In this document: piece after piece, positions 34,173-42,332 of the stretch | How the letters are laid out: the number at the start of each line of letters is the position of its first letter | Numbering within the stretch: the stretch's first letter is position 1 | Source of the DNA: Alphaproteobacteria bacterium | Lineage (GTDB): Bacteria; Pseudomonadota; Alphaproteobacteria; Micavibrionales; Micavibrionaceae | Length of the DNA: 57,092 nucleotides | Assembly (NCBI GenBank): GCA_020443295.1 | Contig: JAGRIJ010000016.1 | Span: 1 to 57,092 of the forward strand | Direction: 5' to 3' | Translations under genes and position numbers: made by a program | The notes under the pieces: generated by a model | Database searches by the model: none | What the model was told of the DNA's origin: nothing | What the model saw: the letters and a program-made list of their open reading frames with translations, nothing else

Positions 34173-35276
34173 CTATTCTTCCTTCGATTGTTGCAGCAGG
34201 TCCTGTAAAGACTCATCATCCGTTTCAGTCGCGCGCAACGTAACATCGCCGCCGTCTCTGACTTTGCTGGTTCCGTGGCTGACAACCGGCTCACCCTGGT
34301 TCAGGCCCGAAAGAACCTCTACATCTCCGGGCTTGCGCGAACCGATAGTAATCTCTCTTTGATGGGCAATAGTTTTGCCGTTTTCGTTGCCGACAACATA
34401 AACGAAGTTCTGCTCCCCCCGTTTAATAAGCGCTTCTTCGGGAATCAAAAGCGCTTCACGTTCATTGACCAGAAGAACGATCGTCATCAGAAGTCCGGGT
34501 TTGAGAATTCCTTCGGGATTGGGGAGCACTGCCCGCACGCGCACTGTTCGCGTAACGGGATCGATCTGGGTATTCACAGTTTTGATTTGCCCGCGGAACT
34601 CCCGGTCTTGATAGGCGTCGATTTTGCCGAGGATCGTGAGGCCGGGCTTAAGAGAGGACAGGTAGAGGGCAGGGACATCGAAATCAACTTTGATCTGGCT
34701 CAGATCATCCAGAGTTGTAATCCGGTCTCCCGGCTTGACCAGAGCGCCGATGCTCACTTCGCGCAACCCAAGAAAACCGTCAAAGGGGGCAGTGATTGTC
34801 AGTTTGGCCAGACGTGCCTTGATCGCTTGCACGGAGGCCTCGCTTTGTTTAAGCATGGCCAGACGTTCCTGCAGGGTTCCCTTGGACAGAGCGCTTGAAT
34901 CCTGAAGGTTCTTGGCACGGTTATAGGCCGACTCAGACTCAGTGAGTTGCGCCTCGGCGGCACGCAATTCCGCTTCCTCTTCGTCTTTATCCAGCGTTAC
35001 AAGCAGGTCGCCTTTATGGACGAATTGTCCATCTTCAAAGTGAAGAGAGGATATTTTTTCAGAGGTATCGGCGGTTACAACAATCGTTTCGTTGGCCTTC
35101 GTCGTTCCCAAGGCCTCAACCTGATCGGCAAAAGGGCCAAGGGCAGCCGGGGAAACAATCACAGGAACAGGGCCTTTTGGCCCTTTTCCCTGAGCGGCGG
35201 CTTCAGGGCTAAACCATAGCAATGCGAGCGAGGAAACCAAAATTAAAGAGCCTAGCCGCGCCGCGGGGAATGTCAT
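34173..35276 (-). CDS. RND efflux periplasmic adaptor (MFP)
   Basis: 367 residues. A signal peptide (1-28, ending in PEAAAQ) leads to a Gly/Lys/Pro linker and a lipoyl domain, SLHFEDGQFVHKGDLLVTLDKDEE. A helical hairpin of about 70 residues follows, then the second lipoyl half LTITAPFDGFLGLREVSIGALVKPGD, a beta-barrel and a membrane-proximal domain ending in VVSHGTSKVRDGGDV. No Cys lipobox, so a soluble or peripherally bound adaptor. First gene of the RND operon; its start is about 85 bases from the 35361 palindrome. Confidence 0.95.
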   Translation of the reverse strand: MTFPAARLGSLILVSSLALLWFSPEAAAQGKGPKGPVPVIVSPAALGPFADQVEALGTTKANETIVVTADTSEKISSLHFEDGQFVHKGDLLVTLDKDEEEAELRAAEAQLTESESAYNRAKNLQDSSALSKGTLQERLAMLKQSEASVQAIKARLAKLTITAPFDGFLGLREVSIGALVKPGDRITTLDDLSQIKVDFDVPALYLSSLKPGLTILGKIDAYQDREFRGQIKTVNTQIDPVTRTVRVRAVLPNPEGILKPGLLMTIVLLVNEREALLIPEEALIKRGEQNFVYVVGNENGKTIAHQREITIGSRKPGDVEVLSGLNQGEPVVSHGTSKVRDGGDVTLRATETDDESLQDLLQQSKEE

Positions 35277-35360
35277 GAAAGAATCCGTCTGTATCTGTTT
35301 AATGCCGGCTTGATTATAGGTAAAACGCTGTTTTAAGCCAGAACCTTTGGAAAAATTTTA

Positions 35361-35377
35361 TTGAGAATGGTTCTCAA
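35361..35377. promoter_or_regulatory. Fur box (perfect 7-3-7 inverted repeat)
   Basis: TTGAGAATGGTTCTCAA is a perfect inverted repeat and fits the Fur 7-1-7 pattern TGAnAAT-N-ATTnTCA with G/C at the variable places. It is 85 bases upstream of the RND adaptor start (minus) and 95 bases upstream of the porin-like gene (plus), so either or both could be controlled by iron through Fur or a Fur-like protein. Confidence 0.6.
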
Positions 35378-35421
35378 AAAAGACATTGACTCCCGTAAGA
35401 AAGGCCAGTAAAGAAGTTTTA

Positions 35422-35444
35422 AATGAGAATAACTATCATTATCA
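35422..35444. promoter_or_regulatory. Fur box upstream of porin-like gene
   Basis: AATGAGAATAACTATCATTATCA contains two overlapping 7-1-7 Fur motifs (TGAGAAT-A-ACTATCA and TAACTAT-C-ATTATCA), the arrangement bound by two Fur dimers. It ends 27 bases before ATG 35472, close enough to cover the promoter, so strong iron repression of the porin-like gene is predicted. Confidence 0.75.
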
Positions 35445-35471
35445 ATTCTAAATATTAACGAGTGAGTAAGA

Positions 35472-36566
35472 ATGCGGCATCGTACAAAAAAACAGGATTT
35501 TCTTTTTGCCGGGGCGGCGTTGTTCTTGGCTTGGCCGACGGAGGTCTTGGCGGAAGAAAAACCAGTCTTTAGCGCTGACGCGGTTATTGAAATGCAGAAT
35601 GAATATGCGCTTGATTCAGATGATCCCGACCTAGATGGACGCAATAACGTATTCCTGCGGGCCGAAATGGCGCCCAACCTTCGTTTGAATGATAATTTTT
35701 TCATCGACGGGGTAATCGTTCTCGAACCCGTGCAGGATTTTGATGCAAATGAAGATAATTTCTTCGAGGAAACCGGAATCTTCATCGAAGAGATCAAGCT
35801 CAATTTCAAGCATGGCCCATGGAGGGCGTTCATCGGCAAATTCAACCCGGCTTTCGGGATCGCATGGGATTACGGACGCGGGATATGGGGCGAAGATTTC
35901 GCCGAAGATTACGAGATCACAGAGCGTCTGGGGGTTGGGGCCAGCTATAGGTTTGAGACGGAGCAGGCAGGGACTCATACTCTCACAGCCAGCACTTTCT
36001 TCGCGGATACAAGCGTCCTCTCCGACTCAATTGGCACAGGCCGCGACCGTACATCAAAGCACGATGGCGGCTCGGCCAATACCGAAGACTTCTCTTCCTT
36101 TGCGCTCTCGCTGGAAGGGGAGGATGTCGCGGGGATTGAAAATCTGTACTACAAACTCGGTTACCGTCATCAGGCGCAAGGCAATGCCGATTCAGGCGGA
36201 GACGACGAAACTGGCGGGGTTATCACTCTGGGATACTCTGCGCCTGTCAGCGATCGCACGGAGGCAAAGGTATTTCTTGAATACGCCGGAATCGGTAACT
36301 TTGATACAATGCTGGAAGATCGCAACTACCTGACCGCCAGTATCGGAGTGACTTTTGATGAGCGCTGGATAGGCACGGTCTCTTATACAAATCGTCAGAT
36401 TGTTGCGGATGGCGGTGAAGATTATGATGACAACCTTCTTCAGATTTCCGCAGGATATGATTTCGGTCAGGGGACTACCGCCGAACTCGGCTGGCGCCAT
36501 ACGGACGAAGAAGATATCAACACGGATATTATGGGTGTCCTCGTGCGTCATCAGTTTTCATTTTAA
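35472..36566 (+). CDS. Fur-regulated porin-like outer-membrane beta-barrel
   Basis: 364 residues. A signal peptide ends near residue 27 (PTEVLAEE). The rest alternates in short amphipathic strands with acidic turns (DSDDPDLDGRN, DFDANEDNFFEE, NADSGGDDETGG, DGGEDYDDN) and ends in VRHQFSF, the C-terminal Phe signal for outer-membrane assembly. Strand spacing suggests a 14-16-stranded barrel. IGKFNPAFGIAWDYGRGIWGEDFAEDYEITERLG resembles the inner wall of a specific porin. The acidic loops could bind cations. It is preceded by one or two Fur boxes, so it likely serves iron-related uptake; no TonB box is visible. Confidence 0.8.
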   Translation: MRHRTKKQDFLFAGAALFLAWPTEVLAEEKPVFSADAVIEMQNEYALDSDDPDLDGRNNVFLRAEMAPNLRLNDNFFIDGVIVLEPVQDFDANEDNFFEETGIFIEEIKLNFKHGPWRAFIGKFNPAFGIAWDYGRGIWGEDFAEDYEITERLGVGASYRFETEQAGTHTLTASTFFADTSVLSDSIGTGRDRTSKHDGGSANTEDFSSFALSLEGEDVAGIENLYYKLGYRHQAQGNADSGGDDETGGVITLGYSAPVSDRTEAKVFLEYAGIGNFDTMLEDRNYLTASIGVTFDERWIGTVSYTNRQIVADGGEDYDDNLLQISAGYDFGQGTTAELGWRHTDEEDINTDIMGVLVRHQFSF

Positions 36567-36697
36567 TGGACCTCCATAGTTGCGGCACCGCAAAAATGCT
36601 GCATCGCATCTATTGCGCCGCACAACACGTAATCCTTCCCTGAAGCCGCATTCCACAGATAGAATGCCTGATCTCTATGCGTAACAGGCGGGAAAAA

Positions 36698-37438
36698 ATG
36701 ACCGATAATAACCCGATAAGTAAGATCCCAAGACACCCTTTGGATCCGAATATCGCGTATGGATATGATCTGGACCGGGCTCTGGTCGCGAATTTGGTCA
36801 GAGAGCGCCTCCTGTTGGGTGCAATATTCCGGTCCTATGTCAGTCCTGAAGAAATTGCGGCTCACGCCACGCCGGATGTCTCCGCAGGGTTTCGTCAGGC
36901 TTGCGGTCATTTCACGCACTTTTTCCTCTCATCCGAGAAAGGCATGAGCACGACTCTCGATAGCGGCATAGCGGTAATGCGAGGATTAGGTGACCGCAGG
37001 GGTTGCAGTATCGATACTATGGGAGAATACAACGGGGGGAGATCGCTGGTGGATTTTTTCCCGAACCATGATGACTGGCTGGTGCAAAAAATTATAGGGC
37101 TGGGGCAATACACCTGCAACGGAATGGGTGATTATGGCTATCACATTTTCCACGCTCCCGCAGGTAGAACCGAGCGCGGCTATGCTGCAAAATGGCACAC
37201 GCACGACGATATTACGTCAAGCCTGACGCTTGGGGGTGCGACCATGGAATGCCTCCCAAGTGACGTAGACATAACCGATGCAAATGTGCACCCCGAACAA
37301 TATGAAGATCGGATTATCAGGCCCGATATCGGAGATGCGGTTCTCATCGGGCGCATGATCCACCGCTCCTCTCACAGAATTCCCGAAGAAGGGCAATTTG
37401 CCGTCATTACGCACGGTCCTTGGTGCGGCAACGACTGA
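36698..37438 (+). CDS. Hypothetical protein, possible double-stranded beta-helix (cupin/dioxygenase-like)
   Basis: 246 residues from ATG 36698 (GGCGGGA upstream; ATG 36677 also in frame). I do not recognise a named family. The C-terminal third has KWHTHDDITSSLTLGGATMECLPS, then GDAVLIGRMIHRSSHRIPEEGQFAVIT, which reads like the H-x-H/D ... G-D ... H-R-S metal-site order of double-stranded beta-helix proteins and of DUF1826-like proteins. The N-terminal half is helical with a Cys/His-bearing stretch (ACGHFTHFFLSSEKGMSTTLDSG). Soluble. It is 131 bases after the porin-like gene; a shared iron theme is possible but unproven. Confidence 0.65.
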   Translation: MTDNNPISKIPRHPLDPNIAYGYDLDRALVANLVRERLLLGAIFRSYVSPEEIAAHATPDVSAGFRQACGHFTHFFLSSEKGMSTTLDSGIAVMRGLGDRRGCSIDTMGEYNGGRSLVDFFPNHDDWLVQKIIGLGQYTCNGMGDYGYHIFHAPAGRTERGYAAKWHTHDDITSSLTLGGATMECLPSDVDITDANVHPEQYEDRIIRPDIGDAVLIGRMIHRSSHRIPEEGQFAVITHGPWCGND

Positions 37439-37458
37439 TCCAATGATTGAGAAGACGC

Positions 37459-37620
37459 ATGTATGCAGCCAATCGGGCAAAGAAAGCCGGATTGAAGGTA
37501 TTTACCCCCGCCGATGTGGACAGAGTTCCGGCGGTTATTGACTTTATTCAACCGTCACTGAAGAATCTTGTGAGTATACTGTGTGGGAACATTTTATTCA
37601 GGGGGGCTTTCCATGGCTGA
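37459..37620 (+). CDS. Possible small protein ahead of PAS gene
   Basis: A 53-residue frame from ATG 37459 (MYAANRAKKAGLKV...) to TGA 37618-37620. It ends overlapping the PAS gene start by 8 bases in the ATGnnTGA manner. The first 35 residues look protein-like (basic helix, then FTPADVDRVPAVIDFI), the rest less so. No clear ribosome site and no known family; it could be a translated leader or chance. Confidence 0.3.
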   Translation: MYAANRAKKAGLKVFTPADVDRVPAVIDFIQPSLKNLVSILCGNILFRGAFHG

Positions 37621-38167
37621 AACCCAGACTCTGACAAGAGCAAGAAACATTACTCCAACCGGACGCGAACAGTTTTTTGGAGACGATGAGGTCATCGTCA
37701 GCAAGACGGATCTGAAAGGCCGGATGACCTACGTCAACCGCGTTTTTATGAGGATTGCAGGCTATCATGAGGAAGAATTGTTGGGGCAACCGCACAGCTT
37801 GATCCGGCACCCGGAAATGCCGCGCTCCGTTTTCAAGTTACTCTGGGACACATTGGAAGCACGTAAGGAGATCTTCGCCTATGTCGTAAATCTCTGCAAG
37901 AACGGCGACCATTACTGGGTCTTCGCTCACGTGACCCCTTCTTTTGACGGATCGGGGGCCGTAAACGGCTACCACTCGAACCGCCGCGTCCCTGACCGTA
38001 AGGTAATCGACGGCGTGATCCGCCCCCTCTACAAGCAACTCTTGGAAGAGGAAAACAGACACGCGAACCGCAAGGATGGCATGAACAGTGCCTTTTCCAT
38101 GCTGGTTAATCTCTTGGAACAGAAAGGGGTGGGCTACGATGAGTTTATCTTCTCTCTCAAAGGCTAA
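37613..38167 (+). CDS. PAS-domain sensor protein (Aer-like, stand-alone)
   Basis: 184 residues from ATG 37613, set by GGGGGG 9 bases upstream. An Aer-type PAS domain fills about 25-140: VIVSKTDLKGRMTYVNRVFMRIAGYHEEELLGQPHSLIRHPEMPRSVF matches the N-terminal half of the redox (FAD)-sensing PAS of Aer, followed by KNGDHYWVFAHVTPSFD. A helical tail follows to the end. No membrane segment. It overlaps the MCP gene by 29 bases; the two together have the parts of a PAS-MCP aerotaxis receptor, so the PAS protein probably signals through that MCP. Confidence 0.88.
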   Translation: MAETQTLTRARNITPTGREQFFGDDEVIVSKTDLKGRMTYVNRVFMRIAGYHEEELLGQPHSLIRHPEMPRSVFKLLWDTLEARKEIFAYVVNLCKNGDHYWVFAHVTPSFDGSGAVNGYHSNRRVPDRKVIDGVIRPLYKQLLEEENRHANRKDGMNSAFSMLVNLLEQKGVGYDEFIFSLKG

Positions 38168-39443
38168 AACGTCCGCGCTGGCAGGCGCAGGAGTAGCGCT
38201 GATCGGTGGGCTATCCGGTATGCCGGCTGTCGCTTTGGGTGCATCCATCCTCTCGGCGGTTTTGATCGGGGTGGCTGTCCGGTCGATCGGCAGGATTGAG
38301 CGCGAAGTCAGCAGGACGAAAGATGTCTGCAAGGCTCTGGCTAAAGGTGATTTCGACACCCGTCTCACGCATATCCACGAGGGTGGTGATTTCGGTGAGT
38401 TCCAGTGGACCCTGAATGAAATGACCGACAGTATGGACGCCTTTGTCCGTGAAGCGACCGCAGCCATGGAATATGTTAGCCGCAACCAGTATTTCAGAAG
38501 AATTCTGGAGCAGGGAATGCAGGGTTCGCTCCTGAATGGCGCGCGCGTCATCAATCGCGCGACGGAAAGCGTAGCGGTAAAAATGAACGGCTTTGTCAAC
38601 ATCGCCAACGACGTTGATGTCTCGCTCAAGGACGTTGTTGAACAGATCAATACAAGCGTCACGACTCTGGAAAGCACGGCTGACACAATGGGTGGCACGG
38701 TAAAACTGACCCGTGAGGGAGCGCAGAGCGCGTCCAATATGTCTGATGAAACATCCCGCAATGTACAGGCGATTTCTGCCGCTGCCGAGGAAATGTCGAG
38801 CGCGATTGCCGAAATTACGCAGCAAATGACAAGAACCTCTGAAATCGCACATGGCGCGGTAACGGAATCGGAAGATGCGCGGGCAATAGTCGAGGAATTG
38901 GCGACAACAGCAAACCAGATTGGAGAAGTGGTCGTCCTCATTCAGAAAATCGCCGACCAGACCAACCTTCTGGCCTTGAATGCAACGATTGAGGCCTCTA
39001 GGGCGGGCGATGCCGGAAAAGGCTTTGCAGTTGTCGCGGCCGAAGTGAAAGACCTCGCAAGCCAGACTTCAGGCGCTACGCAGGAAATCAGTCAGCATGT
39101 CACCGATATCCAGAGCGCAACCGAGCGTGCGGTCAAGGCATTCGGAAAAGTAGGGACGATTATCGGTGAAATCAACGAGGCGGCGACTGTTGTCGCCGCG
39201 GCGATCGAAGAACAAAGCGCTGCCTCTAAGGAAATCGCTTCTAACGCCGAACGCGCATCAATGGGCACGACAGGCGTGGCAGGAAATGTGAGAGAGATTA
39301 ACCAGAGCGTTGGACAGGTCGACGAAGCCTCGAAACAGGTCTCCGGCGTTACCGCCCAGCTCTCCGAACACGCTAACCGCCGCGTCAATGCCCTCCTTGG
39401 CAAAATGGGCCACTTCATGGAAGAACTTCGCAAGATCGCTTGA
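38139..39443 (+). CDS. Methyl-accepting chemotaxis protein without periplasmic sensor domain
   Basis: 434 residues from ATG 38139 (AAAGGGGTGGG upstream). The N-terminus holds a hydrophobic hairpin (ALAGAGVALIGGLSGMPAVALGASILSAVLIGVAV, about 11-45) with almost no periplasmic loop, then a HAMP-like segment (RIEREVSRTKDVCKALAKGDFDTRLTHI) and a second coiled stretch. The signalling domain (about 180-430) contains the CheA/CheW-binding hairpin tip IADQTNLLALNATIEASRAGDAGKGFAVVAAEVK. It lacks an input domain of its own and is translationally coupled to the PAS protein, so it should act as the output half of a split Aer-like receptor. Confidence 0.93.
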   Translation: MSLSSLSKAKTSALAGAGVALIGGLSGMPAVALGASILSAVLIGVAVRSIGRIEREVSRTKDVCKALAKGDFDTRLTHIHEGGDFGEFQWTLNEMTDSMDAFVREATAAMEYVSRNQYFRRILEQGMQGSLLNGARVINRATESVAVKMNGFVNIANDVDVSLKDVVEQINTSVTTLESTADTMGGTVKLTREGAQSASNMSDETSRNVQAISAAAEEMSSAIAEITQQMTRTSEIAHGAVTESEDARAIVEELATTANQIGEVVVLIQKIADQTNLLALNATIEASRAGDAGKGFAVVAAEVKDLASQTSGATQEISQHVTDIQSATERAVKAFGKVGTIIGEINEAATVVAAAIEEQSAASKEIASNAERASMGTTGVAGNVREINQSVGQVDEASKQVSGVTAQLSEHANRRVNALLGKMGHFMEELRKIA

Positions 39444-39487
39444 GAGTGGCTGCGGAGCGGAAATATTGTAACGGCAAGCTCGGGAAT

Positions 39488-39515
39488 TTCGGGAAAGTAA
39501 CCTTATTTTCCCGAA
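39488..39515 (+). terminator. Hairpin after the MCP gene
   Basis: TTCGGGAAA (39488-39496) pairs with TTTCCCGAA (39507-39515): a perfect 9-bp stem with a 10-base loop, 45 bases after the MCP stop. No T-run follows, so it is either a processing/stability hairpin or a weak terminator. Confidence 0.4.
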
Positions 39516-39567
39516 GACCGAATGGTTAACGGCATTATCCAAGCCTGAATGATCTTGAAATAGATAA

Positions 39568-39582
39568 AGAGATAATATCTCT
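39568..39582. promoter_or_regulatory. Palindrome just upstream of the pirin gene
   Basis: AGAGATAATATCTCT is a perfect inverted repeat (6-bp arms, 3-base centre) ending 14 bases before ATG 39597 and right before the ribosome site GAAAGGA. It may be a repressor site overlapping the -10 region or a small hairpin in the mRNA leader. Confidence 0.35.
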
Positions 39583-39596
39583 GGAAAGGATAGGTC

Positions 39597-40304
39597 ATGA
39601 TTACCAAACGCAACAGCGAAGACAGGGGGCCAACCGATCTGGGATGGCTCAAAAGCATGCACAGTTTCTCCTTCGGTCATTATCGTGACCCGAAGCATAT
39701 GGGTTTCGGGGCCTTGCGGGTGATTAACGAGGACCGCGTTACTCCCGGTTCAGGCTTTGCCACCCACCCCCACGATAATATGGAGATTATCTCCTATGTT
39801 CTCAGTGGTGAACTCGCTCATAAAGACAGCATGGGTAACGGTGCGGTCATCCGGCCCGGCGAGATTCAGATCATGAGCGCGGGCACAGGCGTAACCCATA
39901 GCGAATTCAATGCCTCGAATGATAACGAGGTACATTTTCTTCAAATCTGGATCATTCCTGGACAGCGCGGCACGCAGCCGGGTTACCAGCAGCGTCCGAT
40001 TGATCCCGAAACGATCAAAAACCGCTTTGCGCCCGTGATCGGTCCCGAAGAAAGTGAAAGTGGTGCCGCTTTAACGATCAAGCAGGACGCAATCGTCTAT
40101 CTGGGCCGCTTTGACGCAGGAAAAGAAGCCGCCTTCAAAGCCGATCTCGATCGCAAATACTGGCTTCAGATTGTGCGTGGAGATGCCGAAATTTCAGGAT
40201 TTTCAGCGCGCCAAGGCGATGGGTTTGCCATATCGAAAGAAGACAGGATTAACCTGAAAACCCTCACTGAGGCAGAATTTCTGCTTTTTGACCTGGCCCC
40301 CTGA
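39597..40304 (+). CDS. Pirin-family cupin protein
   Basis: 235 residues. Two cupin domains by length. The N-terminal one has the metal ligands in THPHDNMEIISYVLSGELAHKDSMGN (His-x-His ... Glu) and IMSAGTGVTHSEFN (His). LDRKYWLQIVRGDAEISGF belongs to the second, metal-free-looking cupin. Bacterial pirins include quercetinase-like dioxygenases and stress-linked redox proteins; the specific substrate is not inferable. Preceded by a palindrome at 39568-39582 and followed by TypA in the same direction after 101 bases. Confidence 0.93.
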   Translation: MITKRNSEDRGPTDLGWLKSMHSFSFGHYRDPKHMGFGALRVINEDRVTPGSGFATHPHDNMEIISYVLSGELAHKDSMGNGAVIRPGEIQIMSAGTGVTHSEFNASNDNEVHFLQIWIIPGQRGTQPGYQQRPIDPETIKNRFAPVIGPEESESGAALTIKQDAIVYLGRFDAGKEAAFKADLDRKYWLQIVRGDAEISGFSARQGDGFAISKEDRINLKTLTEAEFLLFDLAP

Positions 40305-40405
40305 TCGGATCAACTTTGGGATATTAAGTAAATTTCCCTTCCCTTTTTCGTGCGGATTCTCTATTACTTCCGCCCGAAAGAGGGTTTAAACCACGGAAAA
40401 ATATA

Positions 40406-42223
40406 ATGTCCCGGAATTTACGCAACATCGCGATCATCGCGCACGTCGACCACGGTAAAACCACCCTGATCGACTCCATCATGAAACAAAGCGGCATGTT
40501 CCGCGACAACCAGCAGGTTGCTGAGCGCCTGATGGATTCGGGTGACCTCGAAAAAGAGCGCGGGATTACCATTCTTGCAAAGCCCACATCGATTCTCTGG
40601 GAGGGCACACGCATCAATATTATCGACACGCCCGGCCACGCTGATTTCGGCGGAGAGGTGGAGCGCGTCCTGCATATGGCCGATGGCGTGATTCTTCTGA
40701 TTGACGCTGCCGAAGGTCCGATGCCCCAGACCAAGTTTGTTCTCGGTAAAGCGCTTAAACAGGGCCTGCGCCCCATCGTGATCGTCAACAAGGTTGACCG
40801 TCCCGACGGTCGCCCCGATGAAGTGCTGAACGAGGTTTTCGATCTGTTTGTCTCGCTTGACGCAAGCGACGAGCAGCTCGACTTCCCGGTTCTTTATGCC
40901 TCGGGCCGCGCTGGATGGTGCGCGCGCGAACTCACCGATCCGCGCGAAAATCTTCATCCTCTTCTTGATCTGGTTCTCGAACATGTCCCGGAACCGAAAG
41001 TGGAGGAGGGCAAACCCTTTGCCATGTTGGCCACGCTTCTCGATTACGATTCATTTATGGGCCGTTGTCTGACCGGACGTGTTGTGAATGGGTCAGCCAA
41101 GGTAAACGACACCGTAAAGGCCCTGAATCTGGACGGTCAGACCGTTGAATCAGGCAGACTTACCAAGCTTTTGATGTTCGAGGGTAACAAGCGCATCCCT
41201 GTGACGGAGGTTCACGCGGGCGATATTATCTGTATTGCCGGCCTCACCAAGGCCTCTGTTGCTGATACGATCTGCGCGCCAGCAGTCACGGTTCCGCTGG
41301 AATCAACGCCGATCGACCCGCCGACCATGTCGGTAACGATCAGCGTCAACGACTCTCCCTTCGCAGGAAAAGAAGGATCAAAGGTGACATCCAGTATGAT
41401 CCGCGAGCGTCTGATGGCCGAGGATGAAGTCAACGTCGCAATCACCTTCGCAGAGAGTGAAAACAAGGACTCTTTTGAAATCGGCGGGCGCGGCGAACTG
41501 CAGCTTGGCGTTCTGATTGAGACCATGCGCCGCGAAGGTTTTGAGATGACCGTCTCTCGCCCCAAGGTTCTCTACAAGGAGGAAAACGGCCAGCGCCAGG
41601 AGCCGATCGAGGAAGTTATTGTTGATGTCGATGAGGAGTTCCAGAGCACCGTGATCGACTCCATGAACCGCCGCAAGGCAGAGATGATTGATATGCGTTC
41701 AAGCGGTGCAGGAAAAATGCGCCTGACATTCCTTGCCCCTTCCCGCGGCCTGATCGGTTATCAAAGCCGCTTTCTGACACAAACCCGGGGCACGGGGGTT
41801 CTGAACCGGATTTTCCATTCTTACGCACCGTATAAGGGCGATGTTCCGCAACGCCGGAATGGAGCGCTGATTTCAACCGACACAGGAACAGCTGTGGCAT
41901 ACGCGATTTTCAACCTTCAGGACCGCGGCAGCATGTTTATCGGCCACCAGACCCCCGTCTATCAGGGGATGATCGTGGGTGAGCACAGCCGTGACAATGA
42001 TCTGGAAGTCAACGTTCTGAAGGGTAAAAAACTCACGAACGTCCGCGCTTCCGGCTCCGATGATGCCGTAACGCTGGTTCCCCCGCGCAAGATGTCGCTT
42101 GAGGATATGATGGCATACATTAACGAGGACGAGTTGCTGGAAGTAACGCCGAAATCTCTTCGTCTGAGAAAAAAGTTTCTTTGTCCGCACGATCGCAAGC
42201 GCGCAAGCAGAGCTGCGGAATAA
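40406..42223 (+). CDS. typA: Ribosome-binding GTPase TypA/BipA
   Basis: 605 residues, normal length. The G1 motif AHVDHGKTT is at 12-20, G2/switch ERGITI near 51, G3 DTPGHAD near 73, G4 NKVD near 127. After the G domain come the EF-Tu-like domain 2, EF-G-like domains III and V, and the BipA-specific C-terminal domain (LNRIFHSYAPYKGD ... LEDMMAYINEDELLEVTPKSLRLRKKFL). It acts on 50S subunit assembly and translation under stress or cold. Stand-alone gene. The stop is followed by a 109-base AT-rich gap before the large nuclease gene. Confidence 0.97.
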   Translation: MSRNLRNIAIIAHVDHGKTTLIDSIMKQSGMFRDNQQVAERLMDSGDLEKERGITILAKPTSILWEGTRINIIDTPGHADFGGEVERVLHMADGVILLIDAAEGPMPQTKFVLGKALKQGLRPIVIVNKVDRPDGRPDEVLNEVFDLFVSLDASDEQLDFPVLYASGRAGWCARELTDPRENLHPLLDLVLEHVPEPKVEEGKPFAMLATLLDYDSFMGRCLTGRVVNGSAKVNDTVKALNLDGQTVESGRLTKLLMFEGNKRIPVTEVHAGDIICIAGLTKASVADTICAPAVTVPLESTPIDPPTMSVTISVNDSPFAGKEGSKVTSSMIRERLMAEDEVNVAITFAESENKDSFEIGGRGELQLGVLIETMRREGFEMTVSRPKVLYKEENGQRQEPIEEVIVDVDEEFQSTVIDSMNRRKAEMIDMRSSGAGKMRLTFLAPSRGLIGYQSRFLTQTRGTGVLNRIFHSYAPYKGDVPQRRNGALISTDTGTAVAYAIFNLQDRGSMFIGHQTPVYQGMIVGEHSRDNDLEVNVLKGKKLTNVRASGSDDAVTLVPPRKMSLEDMMAYINEDELLEVTPKSLRLRKKFLCPHDRKRASRAAE

Positions 42224-42332
42224 GTAAGTGATATTTTTTGCTTACACATTCTCCATAAAAACTTAACAATTTTTTCATTGCAACGCAGCAACTGAACGTT
42301 CTAAATAAAAAACGAACGAACGGTTTAGAATC

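Noticed and set aside
38088..38167. The PAS/MCP boundary as a frameshift splitting one gene.
   Set aside because: The MCP has its own ATG with a good ribosome site, starting in a proper N-terminal cytosolic stretch before the membrane hairpin, and the PAS protein ends naturally. A sequencing error cannot be fully excluded.
42224..42332. Small inverted repeat GTAAG/CTTAC after typA as a terminator.
   Set aside because: Only 5 bp with a 12-base loop and the T-run inside the loop; not convincing.
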